The notes beneath the pieces are model-generated. The model ran no database searches and had not been told where the DNA came from. It was given only the letters and a program-made list of their open reading frames with translations. Both the position numbers and the translations under genes were made by a program. Positions 25,120 to 33,314 of a stretch of DNA of 64,000 nucleotides are shown piece after piece. How positions within the stretch are numbered: the stretch's first letter is position 1; each line of letters starts with the position of its first letter. The DNA comes from Agromyces sp. Soil535 (GTDB lineage: Bacteria; Actinomycetota; Actinomycetes; Actinomycetales; Microbacteriaceae), in the NCBI RefSeq assembly GCF_001428255.1, contig NZ_LMRW01000002.1, forward strand, positions 122,256 to 186,255, read 5' to 3'.

Positions 25120-25521
25120 ATGAACATGACTGGAAACAACCGGGTCGTTCTGTGGGTCATGCGGATCCTCAGCGCGATCGTCCTTCTCGCGGTCGGCGGG
25201 ATTCATCTCTTCCTCGTCTTCGACGGCGTCGGGGGCGTGCTCGGCGTGCTGTTCGTGCTGAACGCCATCGCGGGCCTCCTTCTCACGATCGGGATGCTCG
25301 CCTTCCGCGGACGGCTCCTGATTCTCACCACCGTCCTGAGCCTGCTGTTCGTCATCGCGACCCTCTTGGCACTCATTCTCGCCCTGACCGTCGGGCTGTT
25401 CGGCATCACCGAGACGTGGAGCTTCACCCTCGTCCCGGAGACGGTCGTCGTCGAGTCGATCGGGATCGTTGTGCTCGCCATCACCACGCTGCTCGTGGTC
25501 CGCTCCCCGCGGGCGGCATGA
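25120..25521 (+). CDS. Small four-helix membrane protein
   Basis: A 133-residue hydrophobic protein with four predicted helices (LWVMRILSAIVLLAVGGIHL; GVLGVLFVLNAIAGLLLTIG; a third at about residues 68-88; IVVLAITTLLVVRS). An MNM start gives two ATG choices (25120, 25126). A TAGCGT box at 25084-25089 could drive it, inside the divergent sulfatase gene's first codons. No motif suggests a function. It converges on the CDP-alcohol phosphatidyltransferase gene with 38 nt between stops. Confidence 0.7.
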   Translation: MNMTGNNRVVLWVMRILSAIVLLAVGGIHLFLVFDGVGGVLGVLFVLNAIAGLLLTIGMLAFRGRLLILTTVLSLLFVIATLLALILALTVGLFGITETWSFTLVPETVVVESIGIVVLAITTLLVVRSPRAA

Positions 25522-25559
25522 TCGCGCGTCCTCCCCGCGCGGGCCGGCGGGGGCATCGG

Positions 25560-26279
25560 TCACGATGCACCCACCTCGGCTCGCCGAGAGCGGCTTCGAA
25601 GCGCCAGCCACACCACGTCCCGGCCGAAGGATTCGACGAGCAGGACCAGTGCGACTCCGACGAGCACGTCGGCGAGCTCCGGGATCAGGCCAGATGCCGC
25701 AAGTGCCAGGGCGATCCCCTGGACGGCCGTCACGACCTTTCGCCAGTAACGGGGCGGGAGCTGCGCGCGAAGCCACGGAAGCATCCATCCGGCGGCGACG
25801 AAGACGTAGCGCATCAGACCGATCGCCAGCACCCAGGGCCCGAGGATCTGTGCCACGTACGCGCTGAGCACGACGAGGAGGAACGCATCCACCTCCATGT
25901 CGAAACGAGCGCCGAGCTCCGTCGTGGTACCGGTACGACGCGCGACCCACCCGTCCACGGCGTCGAGGGCGAGCGCCGGGACGACCAGGCCGATCAGGAG
26001 CGGCGCCGAGATCGGCGCGACGAAGGAGGCGGCGACCAGTCCGGTGATGATCGCGACAAATGCCGATCTCGTCGCCGTGACGACATTCGCCGAGCCGAGA
26101 CGCGGTGTACGCCGGCGTCGCAGCGCGATGAGCAGGAGAGCGTTGCTCGCCGTCAGATACGCCAGCGCGGCGAACCAGCCGATCGCCGGCAGCTCGTCGA
26201 CGGCCCAGATCGCCGCCACGCCCGCCGCACCGAGTACGGCCAACCCGATCGGTGCGAGTTGAACCTCCTTGATCGCCAT
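25560..26279 (-). CDS. CDP-alcohol phosphatidyltransferase family protein
   Basis: A 239-residue membrane enzyme with six or seven helices. The complete active-site signature is present, DAVDGWVARRTGTTTELGAR followed by FDMEVD (the D-x2-DG-x2-AR-x8-G-x3-D-x3-D pattern), at about residues 112-137. Family members condense a CDP-activated lipid or alcohol with an acceptor alcohol to make phosphodiesters. The ATG at 26279 is chosen; an adjacent GTG at 26282 is equivalent. It is divergent (87 nt) from the dehydrogenase-led operon at 26367 and probably part of the same pathway, attaching the product to a lipid. Confidence 0.88.
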   Translation of the reverse strand: MAIKEVQLAPIGLAVLGAAGVAAIWAVDELPAIGWFAALAYLTASNALLLIALRRRRTPRLGSANVVTATRSAFVAIITGLVAASFVAPISAPLLIGLVVPALALDAVDGWVARRTGTTTELGARFDMEVDAFLLVVLSAYVAQILGPWVLAIGLMRYVFVAAGWMLPWLRAQLPPRYWRKVVTAVQGIALALAASGLIPELADVLVGVALVLLVESFGRDVVWLALRSRSRRAEVGAS

Positions 26280-26366
26280 CACGTGTCCTTGTCAGGGAGC
26301 ATCACACGGAGCATATTCATGTACACGTAGGAGATCGCCGGATGGTTCACCGAAGGAGAAGTACCG

Positions 26367-27347
26367 TTGCTTGAGGCCGTGGCTTTCTGGATCGACGAGC
26401 CCGGCATCGGGGCCCTGCACCGGCAGCCGATCGCTCGTGCGGGCGAGGGCGATGTTCTCGTGCGCACCAGCTTCACGGGCATCAGCCGCGGCACCGAGGC
26501 GTCGGTCTTTCTGGGTCGCGTGCCGATCAGCGAGCACGAGCGGATGCGCGCGCCGTTCCAGGAGGGCGACTTTCCGGGCCCGGTGAAGTACGGCTATCTC
26601 AACGTCGGAGTCGTCGAGCACGGGCCGGAAGCGCTCCGCGGCCGCACCGTCTTCACGCTGTTCCCCCACCAATCCGCCTTCGTCGTTCCCGCTGATGCCG
26701 TGGTCCCCGTCCCCCGCGGCGTGCCCGCCCGCCGTGCGGTGCTCGCCGGGGCGGTCGAGACCGCGGTGAACGTGCTGTGGGATGCCGCCCCCCTGATCGG
26801 AGACCGGGTCACGATCGTGGGCGCCGGCATGATCGGATGCTGCATCGCACGACTGATCCGCGGCATCCCCGAACTCGACGTGGTGCTCGTCGATGTGGAC
26901 ACGTCGCGTCACGAGGTCGCCGATCGACTCGGCGTCCGATTCGCCGAACCAGGCGACGCGCCGGGAAACCGCGATCTGGTCATCAACTCGAGCGGGTCGG
27001 AGGCGGGGCTGCAGCTCGCACTCGAGTCCGTCGTGACCGACGGGGAGGTGATCGAGGCCAGCTGGTACGGCGACCGGCCGGTGACGCTCGCACTGGGTGC
27101 CGATTTCCACTCGCGCCGCCTGACCATCCGGTCGAGCCAGGTGGGTGCCGTGGCGCGACGCCGGCGAGGAACGCGCACGACTCGCGACCGGCTGACGCTC
27201 GCGCTCGAGCTTCTGCAGGACGCGGCCTTCGACACGCTGCTCACGGGCCACTCCCCGTGGAGTGACCTTCCCGCGGTGATGGCGGGGCTCGCAACCGAGC
27301 GGAGCGCGGAGCTCTGCCATACGATCGATTGGAAGGACGCCTCGTGA
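26367..27347 (+). CDS. BchC/Tdh-like medium-chain dehydrogenase
   Basis: A 326-residue MDR-family dehydrogenase. The Rossmann motif [19 protein letters not shown] lies at about residues 150-168, followed by [19 protein letters not shown]. The N-terminal catalytic domain has [18 protein letters not shown] where zinc ADHs have a GICGTD Cys, so the usual zinc ligand is absent, as in BchC-like enzymes. The TTG start has AAGGAGAAG 8 nt upstream. It opens a six-gene operon in which every junction overlaps or nearly touches. It presumably oxidises or reduces a sugar- or pterin-derived alcohol (inference). Confidence 0.82.
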   Translation: MLEAVAFWIDEPGIGALHRQPIARAGEGDVLVRTSFTGISRGTEASVFLGRVPISEHERMRAPFQEGDFPGPVKYGYLNVGVVEHGPEALRGRTVFTLFPHQSAFVVPADAVVPVPRGVPARRAVLAGAVETAVNVLWDAAPLIGDRVTIVGAGMIGCCIARLIRGIPELDVVLVDVDTSRHEVADRLGVRFAEPGDAPGNRDLVINSSGSEAGLQLALESVVTDGEVIEASWYGDRPVTLALGADFHSRRLTIRSSQVGAVARRRRGTRTTRDRLTLALELLQDAAFDTLLTGHSPWSDLPAVMAGLATERSAELCHTIDWKDAS

Positions 27348-27745
27348 CCTTCACCCTGACAGTGCGAGACCACATGATGGTCGCCCACAGCTTCTCCGGA
27401 GAGGCCTTCGGCGCAGCGCAGCGTCTGCACGGCGCGACCTTCATCGTCGACGCATCGTTCCGTGCGAGCGAACTGGACTCCGATGGCGTGGTCATCGACA
27501 TCGGACGCGCGGCCGAGGCGCTCAGCCAGATCACGGGTTCGCTGACCTATCGCAATCTGGACGACGAACCGGAGTTCGCCGGAATGAACACCACGACGGA
27601 ACGACTGTGCCGGGTCATCGCCGACCGCCTCGCCGAGCGTGCCGCAGATGGACGGCTCGGATCAGCCGGCGGGCGTCTGTCGTCGATCGAGGTCACCCTC
27701 CACGAGTCCCACGTCGCGTGGGCGAGTTACGAGCGGAAGATGTGA
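27344..27745 (+). CDS. Degenerate 6-pyruvoyl-tetrahydropterin synthase (QueD-like) homologue
   Basis: A 133-residue T-fold protein of the PTPS/QueD family: [18 protein letters not shown] (residues 13-30), [37 protein letters not shown] and the C-terminal [15 protein letters not shown] with the conserved Glu. Classical enzymes use a catalytic Cys just before HGH and three zinc His residues. Here the region reads AAQRLHGAT, so the Cys and the third His are missing while H15 and H29 remain. The reaction may differ from QueD. GTG start inside the previous stop (GTGA). Confidence 0.8.
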   Translation: MTFTLTVRDHMMVAHSFSGEAFGAAQRLHGATFIVDASFRASELDSDGVVIDIGRAAEALSQITGSLTYRNLDDEPEFAGMNTTTERLCRVIADRLAERAADGRLGSAGGRLSSIEVTLHESHVAWASYERKM

Positions 27746-27750
27746 ATGGG

Positions 27751-28833
27751 ATGACGGACGCGGCCGTGCACTTCCTCGTGCCCGAGGGCATCGAGGATGA
27801 TGAGCGCGTCAGTGGTGGCAACGTCTACGACCGGCGCATCAGCGAAGGGCTGCGAGCACGGGGCCTGGACGTACGGATGGTCCTCGTTGCAGGGGACCGC
27901 GTGCAGGACGTGGCGCACGCGATGTCCGCTCTCCCTCGCGACGCTCTCGTGCTGATCGACGGATTGATCGCCGTCGCGGCATCGGAGGTGCTGGACGCGC
28001 ATTCGACACGTCTTCGGATCGTCGTGCTGGCGCATATGGCCGCCAGTGCCCTGCCCGGGATCCAGGACGACGCGCGAACGGCCGAACGCGAGCGCGAGGC
28101 CCTGAATGCAGCGCGACGTGTGATCACGACCAGCGAGTGGACCCGCTCCGAACTCATCGCCCGCGCGCTCGCAGAGCCCGATCGGATCACGGTCGCTCGT
28201 CCGGGCACCGACGCGGTACCGGCGGCGACCGGATCCGCATCGGGCGGCCACCTGCTCTGCGTCGGCGCTGTCGCCCCCCACAAGGGACAGGATGTGCTCG
28301 TCGAAGCGCTGGCGGGCATGACCGATCTGCCCGATTGGACCTGCTCGATCGTGGGCTCGCTCAACGCCGACCCCGATTTCGCGATCCGGACGGCTGCCGC
28401 GATTCGGTCCGCCTCGCTCTCGGAGCGGGTCGGACTCATCGGGGTTCTCACCGATCAGCGACTCGCGGACACGTACCGCGCCGCGGACCTCGTCGTCGCG
28501 CCTTCGCGGGCGGAGAGCTACGGCATGGTCGTCGCCGAGGCGCTCGCTCGGGGCATCCCGGTCGTGGCAGCACGCGTCGGCGGAATACCGGAGGCGATCG
28601 CAGGCAGCAAGGCCGGAATCCTCACTCCATCGAATGATCCGGGGGCGCTGCGTGCAGTCCTGCGGCAATGGCGGGAGGACCCCCGTTGGCGTGCTGCGCT
28701 CAAGGCGGAGGCATTGCGCTCGCGCACCGTGACGCGAACTTGGGATGAGTCCGCGGGGATCGCCGCCGCAGTGCTGAGCGATGTCCGTCCGGCGATGGAC
28801 GTCATCGGATACGAGCGGCGGGGCGCCGGATGA
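27751..28833 (+). CDS. Glycosyltransferase family 4
   Basis: A 360-residue GT-B glycosyltransferase. The N-terminal half has ERVSGGNVYDRRISEGLRAR, a sugar-acceptor domain. The C-terminal GT4 donor site includes HLLCVGAVAPHKGQDVLVEA, then YRAADLVVAPSRAESYGMVV and EALARGIPVVAARVGGIPEA, which carry the nucleotide-sugar binding E-x7-E pattern. The ATG at 27751 lies 5 nt after the QueD-like stop; a GTG at 27742 overlapping that stop is an alternative. It probably adds a hexose to the cluster's product at the cytoplasmic face. The donor is unknown. Confidence 0.88.
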   Translation: MTDAAVHFLVPEGIEDDERVSGGNVYDRRISEGLRARGLDVRMVLVAGDRVQDVAHAMSALPRDALVLIDGLIAVAASEVLDAHSTRLRIVVLAHMAASALPGIQDDARTAEREREALNAARRVITTSEWTRSELIARALAEPDRITVARPGTDAVPAATGSASGGHLLCVGAVAPHKGQDVLVEALAGMTDLPDWTCSIVGSLNADPDFAIRTAAAIRSASLSERVGLIGVLTDQRLADTYRAADLVVAPSRAESYGMVVAEALARGIPVVAARVGGIPEAIAGSKAGILTPSNDPGALRAVLRQWREDPRWRAALKAEALRSRTVTRTWDESAGIAAAVLSDVRPAMDVIGYERRGAG

Positions 28834-29645
28834 GCGAGATCATCGAGGTCAGCAGCGATTGGCTGGCGCTTCGCGAACAGGAGGATGCGCGCGCCCGGTC
28901 CCACGAACTCGCCTTCGCAGCAGCGCGCAGGCTGGGACCGGGTCCGATCGTGATCCATGACCTGGGAAGCGGAACGGGCTCGATGATGCGATGGCTGGCG
29001 CCGCTTCTGCCCGGTCCGCAGACATGGGTCCTGCACGACTGGAACTCGAACCTCGTCGAGCGTGCGGCGATCGGCGTCGTCCCGCTCGATCGTGGACGAC
29101 GACCGGTCTCGGTCCGCACGCGCAGCGGGGAGCTCGCGCACCTCGATCCCGACGATCTCGGCGGGGCCTCTCTCGTAACCGCTTCCGCGTTGCTCGATGT
29201 GCTGACGGCGGAGGAGATACGCGCCGTCGTCCAGGCCTGCGTCGCCGTCGGGTGCCCCGTGCTGCTGAGCCTGAGCGTGACCGGCGAGGTCCGCCTCGAC
29301 CCCCGGGATCCTCGCGACGACGTGTTCGAGGCCTCGTTCAACGCACACCAGCAACGCCTTGTGGGCGGGCGCCGGCTCGTCGGGCTCTCCGGCGCCGCAC
29401 TCGCGCAACGCCTGTTCCTCGAGGCCGGCTGGAACATTCGACCTGCCGCCACCTTCTGGCGGCTCGGCGATCACGATCCTCGCCTCCTCGACCAGTGGTT
29501 CGACGGATGGTTCGATGCGGCTCTCGAGCAGCGCGCCGACCTCCAGGTCGAAGGTGCGGAGTACCGCGCTCTACGTTCGTCACAATTGCGCCGCGGTGCG
29601 CTCTCCGCCGTCGTCGTCCACACCGACCTCCTGGCGTGGCCGTGA
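28830..29645 (+). CDS. Class I SAM-dependent methyltransferase
   Basis: A 271-residue methyltransferase. It opens SSDWLALREQEDARARSHEL; the SAM motif I is IVIHDLGSGTGSMMRWLAPL (about residues 43-62), followed by WVLHDWNSNLVERA. Later motifs include LVTASALLDVLTAEEIRAVV. The gene overlaps the glycosyltransferase by 4 nt (ATGA) and the next gene by 1 nt, so expression is coupled. It likely methylates the cluster product or its precursor. No homology closer than the superfamily can be read by eye. Confidence 0.85.
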   Translation: MSEIIEVSSDWLALREQEDARARSHELAFAAARRLGPGPIVIHDLGSGTGSMMRWLAPLLPGPQTWVLHDWNSNLVERAAIGVVPLDRGRRPVSVRTRSGELAHLDPDDLGGASLVTASALLDVLTAEEIRAVVQACVAVGCPVLLSLSVTGEVRLDPRDPRDDVFEASFNAHQQRLVGGRRLVGLSGAALAQRLFLEAGWNIRPAATFWRLGDHDPRLLDQWFDGWFDAALEQRADLQVEGAEYRALRSSQLRRGALSAVVVHTDLLAWP

Positions 29646-30646
29646 TGTCCGCGTCGACGAGCGCACCCCGGGTACGCACGGTCCTGTCATCGAGGTGGCT
29701 CCGCCTCACCACCCACGTGCTCGTCGGCGTCGGCGTGCTGATCGCGGTCGTCGCCCAGGTCGGCTCTGGGCCGTTCCTGCACGGCTTGTTCAGCATCGAT
29801 CTCCGCGTGATCGCCGCCACGTTCGCGCTTTCCGCCACCGCCACGGCCGCGGCGGCCTGGCGCTGGAGCGTCATCGCGGGGCGACTCGGCGTCGGCGTCC
29901 CCTTCCCCGAGGCCGTCGGAATGTACTACCGGTCGCAGTTCCTCAACACGGTGCTTCCTGGCGGCGTGGTCGGTGACGTCCAGCGTGCTCTCACGCAGGG
30001 ACGCAACGCGGGAAACGTCGCGCAGGCCGCTCGCGCCGTCGTCATCGAGCGCACCATGGGGCAGCTGGTGCAGATCGCGCTCGCGGTCATCGTCCTCGCG
30101 TGCTTCGGTCTGGAGTTCGAGGGATATCTGCTCTCGACGCTCGGCATCGGCCTCACGGTGCTCGTCCTCGCAGCGCTCGCAACGACCGCAGCGGGCGTCC
30201 GAGTGAGAAGCGCGATGAGACGGGAGCTCGACGAGCTCTCGGCAGGCGTGGGATCCCCCGGTGCGTTCGTGCAGGTCGTCGTCGCCTCGATCGTGGTGGT
30301 GGCATGCCACCTCGTGACCTTCGGCGTCGCGGTCGGCGCGGTCGGCGCACGCGTGCCGCCACTCCGCCTTGCCGCCATCGCGCTCGTCGTACTGCTCGCC
30401 GGATCCATCCCGCTGAACATCGGCGGGTGGGGTCCGCGCGAGGGAATCGCCGGCTGGACGTTCGCCGTGGCGGGTCTCGGCGCCTCCACGGGCGTCGCAG
30501 CATCCGCCCTCTTCGGCGTCCTCGCGATGATCGCCGTCGCCCCGGGTCTCGTCCTCGCCGTGCTGTCCACTGTCCGTCGCGTTCGAGCCCCCGCACCAGC
30601 ACCTGCTGTCCTGCTCGCCGGCGCTCACCGAGAGGCGAGATCGTGA
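29645..30646 (+). CDS. Flippase-like (LPG synthase transmembrane domain) protein
   Basis: A 333-residue membrane protein of the lysylphosphatidylglycerol-synthase transmembrane/UPF0104 (AglD-like) family, about eight helices. The signatures are YYRSQFLNTVLPGGVVGDVQ (about residues 96-115), RAVVIERTMGQLVQIALAV and IPLNIGGWGPREGIAGWTFA. No aminoacyl-transferase domain follows. Proteins of this type are thought to move or accommodate lipid-linked precursors. In this operon it is the candidate for flipping the glycosylated intermediate (inference). The ATG overlaps the methyltransferase stop. Confidence 0.87.
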   Translation: MSASTSAPRVRTVLSSRWLRLTTHVLVGVGVLIAVVAQVGSGPFLHGLFSIDLRVIAATFALSATATAAAAWRWSVIAGRLGVGVPFPEAVGMYYRSQFLNTVLPGGVVGDVQRALTQGRNAGNVAQAARAVVIERTMGQLVQIALAVIVLACFGLEFEGYLLSTLGIGLTVLVLAALATTAAGVRVRSAMRRELDELSAGVGSPGAFVQVVVASIVVVACHLVTFGVAVGAVGARVPPLRLAAIALVVLLAGSIPLNIGGWGPREGIAGWTFAVAGLGASTGVAASALFGVLAMIAVAPGLVLAVLSTVRRVRAPAPAPAVLLAGAHREARS

Positions 30647-31374
30647 TCGATAGGCCGTACGTGATCCTCAGCGCTGCGATGTCCATCGACGGGTATCTCG
30701 ACACCGCTTCCCCACCGCGCCTCGCCCTCTCGAACGCGGCGGACTTCGATCGGGTCGACGAGGTACGGGCACACTGCGACGCCATCCTGGTCGGAGCACG
30801 TACCGTTCGCGCCGACAATCCGAGACTGCTGGTGCGGAGCGAGGAGCGACGGAGTCGACGCGAAGCCGAAGGCCTGTCGCCGTCGCCCTGGAAGGTGACC
30901 GTGACGGCAACCGGTGACCTCGATCCGCAGTCGAAGTTCTTCACTTCCGGAGACACGAAGAAGTTGGTCTATTGCCCGCGATCGGCGGCTCGGGGCATCC
31001 GCGACCGGCTCGGTGATCGTGCGACCGTCGTCGGGTTGGGTGAAGAGGTCACCGTGGCCGATCTCGTCAGCGACCTGAACGACCGGGGCGTGCGCACGCT
31101 CCTGGTCGAAGGCGGCGGAACCGTGTTCACGCAGTTCCTGGCGTCCGACCTGGTCGATGAACTCCAGTTGGCCATCGCCCCGTTCTTCGTCGGCGACCGG
31201 CGAGCTCCTCGGTTGATCGGCGACGGCACGTTCCCGTGGAATCCCGACCGCCACGCGCCCCTCGCCGAGAGCCGTCAAGTCGGCGACATGGTTCTCCTGA
31301 GGTATGCACTGTCCGAGCGCTGCGCCACACCCGGTCGTTCGTTTCCCGGCCGATCAACGGGACGTCCCGCTTGA
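30643..31374 (+). CDS. RibD C-terminal domain / dihydrofolate reductase-like protein
   Basis: A 243-residue DHFR-fold reductase of the RibD_C family: RPYVILSAAMSIDGYLDTAS at the start, CDAILVGARTVRADNPRLLV (NADPH site), GVRTLLVEGGGTVFTQFLAS and VDELQLAIAPFFVGD. RibD_C enzymes reduce the ribosyl side chain of the pyrimidine intermediate of riboflavin synthesis. No deaminase domain and no other rib genes are present. With the QueD-like protein it points to a GTP-derived heterocycle. It starts inside the previous stop (GTGA). It ends the operon; no terminator is evident. Confidence 0.88.
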   Translation: MIDRPYVILSAAMSIDGYLDTASPPRLALSNAADFDRVDEVRAHCDAILVGARTVRADNPRLLVRSEERRSRREAEGLSPSPWKVTVTATGDLDPQSKFFTSGDTKKLVYCPRSAARGIRDRLGDRATVVGLGEEVTVADLVSDLNDRGVRTLLVEGGGTVFTQFLASDLVDELQLAIAPFFVGDRRAPRLIGDGTFPWNPDRHAPLAESRQVGDMVLLRYALSERCATPGRSFPGRSTGRPA

Positions 31375-31501
31375 GCTCGGTGCGCGTGGTGAGGATGGAG
31401 AGGGTCGCCGGTCCGACCAGCTCCGCGCCGACGAGTTCGAACAGCGCTGGTGCGGGGAAGCTGGCGCCCTGAGCCCGGCACGGTGGAGAAGGTGAGTAGT
31501 C

Positions 31502-32692
31502 CTAACTGGCTGCGTGCACCGGGCGTGGGAGGTTTCCGCCGTCAGGACGTGTGAGCAGTGTCCGGAGGGGGGTGCGGGTCAGGGTGCGCATGAAGATGGT
31601 GTTGAGGAGGATCTCGCCCGCGGATGCGGGGGCCCAAGCGCGCAGCGTTCGTGGGCTCGCGTCGCGTTGGCTCCAGCGAAGGAGCGGACGCATCCTGGTT
31701 TCGTAGTCCCGGCATGCGGAGTCGAGATCATGCGGGCGTCGCGCGATGGCATCCGCGAGTGCTTCGGCACCCATGATCGCCATCGCCGTTCCGCGCCCGG
31801 TCAGCGGTGAACCGGACCATGCTGCGTCGCCGAGGAGAACGGTTCGCTCTCTGTGCCACGTCGGTGCGCTTACCTTGAGCAGCGCGTCGCAGTGGAAGCC
31901 GGGATCGTGTTGGCTCGCGTCGAGTATTGAGGGCACGTGCCAGTCACCGCTGATACCGGCGCGGCCGATGTGCTCGACGACGAACTTGCGCTGGGCTGAG
32001 GTGTCCCGCTCGATCTGGGGGACGCGCGGTGCGCGGATCGCGACGATGGCGTGGCCGTGCGCGCGGCCGGGTCGGATGGCAACCATGACGCCGCCCGGCG
32101 CGGTATACACGCGCATCTCCCCGTGGAAATCAGGCGGAAAGGGCACGGGGGCGAATGCCATGTAGCCGCCGAGATAGGCCAGGCTCGACTCGGGGAACAT
32201 TCGCGCTCGCAGCGCCGAATGCGTGCCCTCTGCGGCGACGAGGAGATCGGCATCGATCGTCCGTCCGCTACTCGTCTCGATCTGCACGCCTGATTGAGTC
32301 AGTGAGGACCTGATGATCTCTTCGCCGAAGCGGCTATTCGCGTCCCCGGCCTGCCTCAGTACGTCGTTCAGATCTTCGCGCCCGACCTCCAGGTCGGCGA
32401 CGATTGCGCCGGAAGCCGCCGGCATGCTCCAGAGCCGCCTTCCCCCGCGGCCGATCGCCACCATGCGTTCCTCCGGTACGGCGAGGGCGTGCACGCTTTC
32501 GAGCATGCCCCACTCGCGGAGGATGTCCTGACTGCTGCCACGGAGGTCCACCGTGTGCCCGCCCGGTTGCGGCCGGTCGGCCCGTTCGATGATCGTCGGG
32601 ATGATCCCGCGTCGATTCAAGGCGATGCAGAGGGCGTTGCCGGCGATGCCGGCTCCGCTGATGACGATCCGGGGCCTTTTCATGGTTCGCAT
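31502..32692 (-). CDS. FAD-dependent monooxygenase
   Basis: A 396-residue class A flavoprotein hydroxylase. The FAD-binding GxGxxG is IVISGAGIAGNALCIALNRR near the N-terminus. The central DG-type region reads DADLLVAAEGTHSALRARMF, and the second FAD motif is RTVLLGDAAWSGSPLTGRGT (about residue 290). Tet(X)-like and aromatic-polyketide hydroxylases share this layout. The divergent TetR gene 61 nt away suggests induction by the substrate, perhaps an antibiotic or phenolic. The start is ATG 32692 or 32683; neither has a clear ribosome site. Confidence 0.88.
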   Translation of the reverse strand: MRTMKRPRIVISGAGIAGNALCIALNRRGIIPTIIERADRPQPGGHTVDLRGSSQDILREWGMLESVHALAVPEERMVAIGRGGRRLWSMPAASGAIVADLEVGREDLNDVLRQAGDANSRFGEEIIRSSLTQSGVQIETSSGRTIDADLLVAAEGTHSALRARMFPESSLAYLGGYMAFAPVPFPPDFHGEMRVYTAPGGVMVAIRPGRAHGHAIVAIRAPRVPQIERDTSAQRKFVVEHIGRAGISGDWHVPSILDASQHDPGFHCDALLKVSAPTWHRERTVLLGDAAWSGSPLTGRGTAMAIMGAEALADAIARRPHDLDSACRDYETRMRPLLRWSQRDASPRTLRAWAPASAGEILLNTIFMRTLTRTPLRTLLTRPDGGNLPRPVHAAS

Positions 32693-32708
32693 AGTACAGC
32701 CGTATAAG

Positions 32709-32734
32709 ACGAATGTTCAAGACGATCGTTCAAG
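32709..32734. promoter_or_regulatory. Tandem 13-bp repeats, putative TetR operator
   Basis: ACGAATGTTCAAG (32709-32721) and ACGATCGTTCAAG (32722-32734) are head-to-tail copies, 11 of 13 identical, filling most of the divergent spacer between the monooxygenase and tetR genes. An 8-bp palindrome ACGATCGT lies in the second copy. A likely binding site for the adjacent repressor. Confidence 0.55.
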
Positions 32735-32741
32735 TTCCCGA

Positions 32742-32747
32742 TAGGAT
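32742..32747 (+). promoter_or_regulatory. -10 box (TAGGAT) of tetR
   Basis: TAGGAT ends 6 nt before the tetR ATG at 32754. It lies just downstream of the 13-bp repeats, so repressor bound there would block transcription. Confidence 0.45.
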
Positions 32748-32753
32748 GCGACC

Positions 32754-33314
32754 ATGGGCAATCGTGAAGCACTCCTCACCGCCGCCCGAGCGTGTCTCCT
32801 CGAGCGCGGCTACGCGAAGACCTCCGCCAGAGACATCGCCTCTGCCGCCGGCGTGAGCCTGGCGGCGATCGGCTATCACTTCGGCAGCAAAGAGAATCTG
32901 CTGGCACAAGCGGTCACGGAGGCAGTTGGCGATGAACTCGGGACCTGGATCGACGCAACGATCCGCCTCATCGCGCCAGGAACGTCAATGGGTGAGACGT
33001 ACGCCCGCTTCTGCGGGATGCTCCCGCAGATATTCGCCGCGCAGAGGTCGGTACTTCTCGCGTCGGCAGAGAACGTGATCCGGACAGCCCGATCCCCAGA
33101 CGCGAGCAACTTCGCCCCGCAAGCGATCGACCAGTCAATCAGCGCGATGGCGCAGATACTGCAAGACGTTCATAACGACCTCGATTCCGCGACAGCCCGA
33201 GCCCTCGCCAAGACCTACATGGTGGCCATCAATGGCGCCTTCCTGGTCTGGCTGGTATCCCCTGACGCCATGCTGACGGAACGTGAGGCCTCCCAGGCGT
33301 TATCGGTGCTGTAA
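32754..33314 (+). CDS. TetR/AcrR family transcriptional regulator
   Basis: A 186-residue repressor. The helix-turn-helix spans NREALLTAARACLLERGYAK through TSARDIASAAGVSLAAIGYH and FGSKENLLAQAV (residues 2-55). The ligand domain is alpha-helical, with no diagnostic features. It is divergent from the FAD monooxygenase, with two tandem 13-bp elements between them, so it most likely represses that gene and itself. The ATG fits a leaderless promoter. Confidence 0.9.
   Translation: MGNREALLTAARACLLERGYAKTSARDIASAAGVSLAAIGYHFGSKENLLAQAVTEAVGDELGTWIDATIRLIAPGTSMGETYARFCGMLPQIFAAQRSVLLASAENVIRTARSPDASNFAPQAIDQSISAMAQILQDVHNDLDSATARALAKTYMVAINGAFLVWLVSPDAMLTEREASQALSVL

Noticed and set aside
31127..31480. 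Minus-strand frame with PAPALFELVGAELVGPATLS after the RibD_C gene
   Set aside because: It looks protein-like but overlaps the RibD_C C-terminus, has no start or ribosome site and matches no family I recognise.
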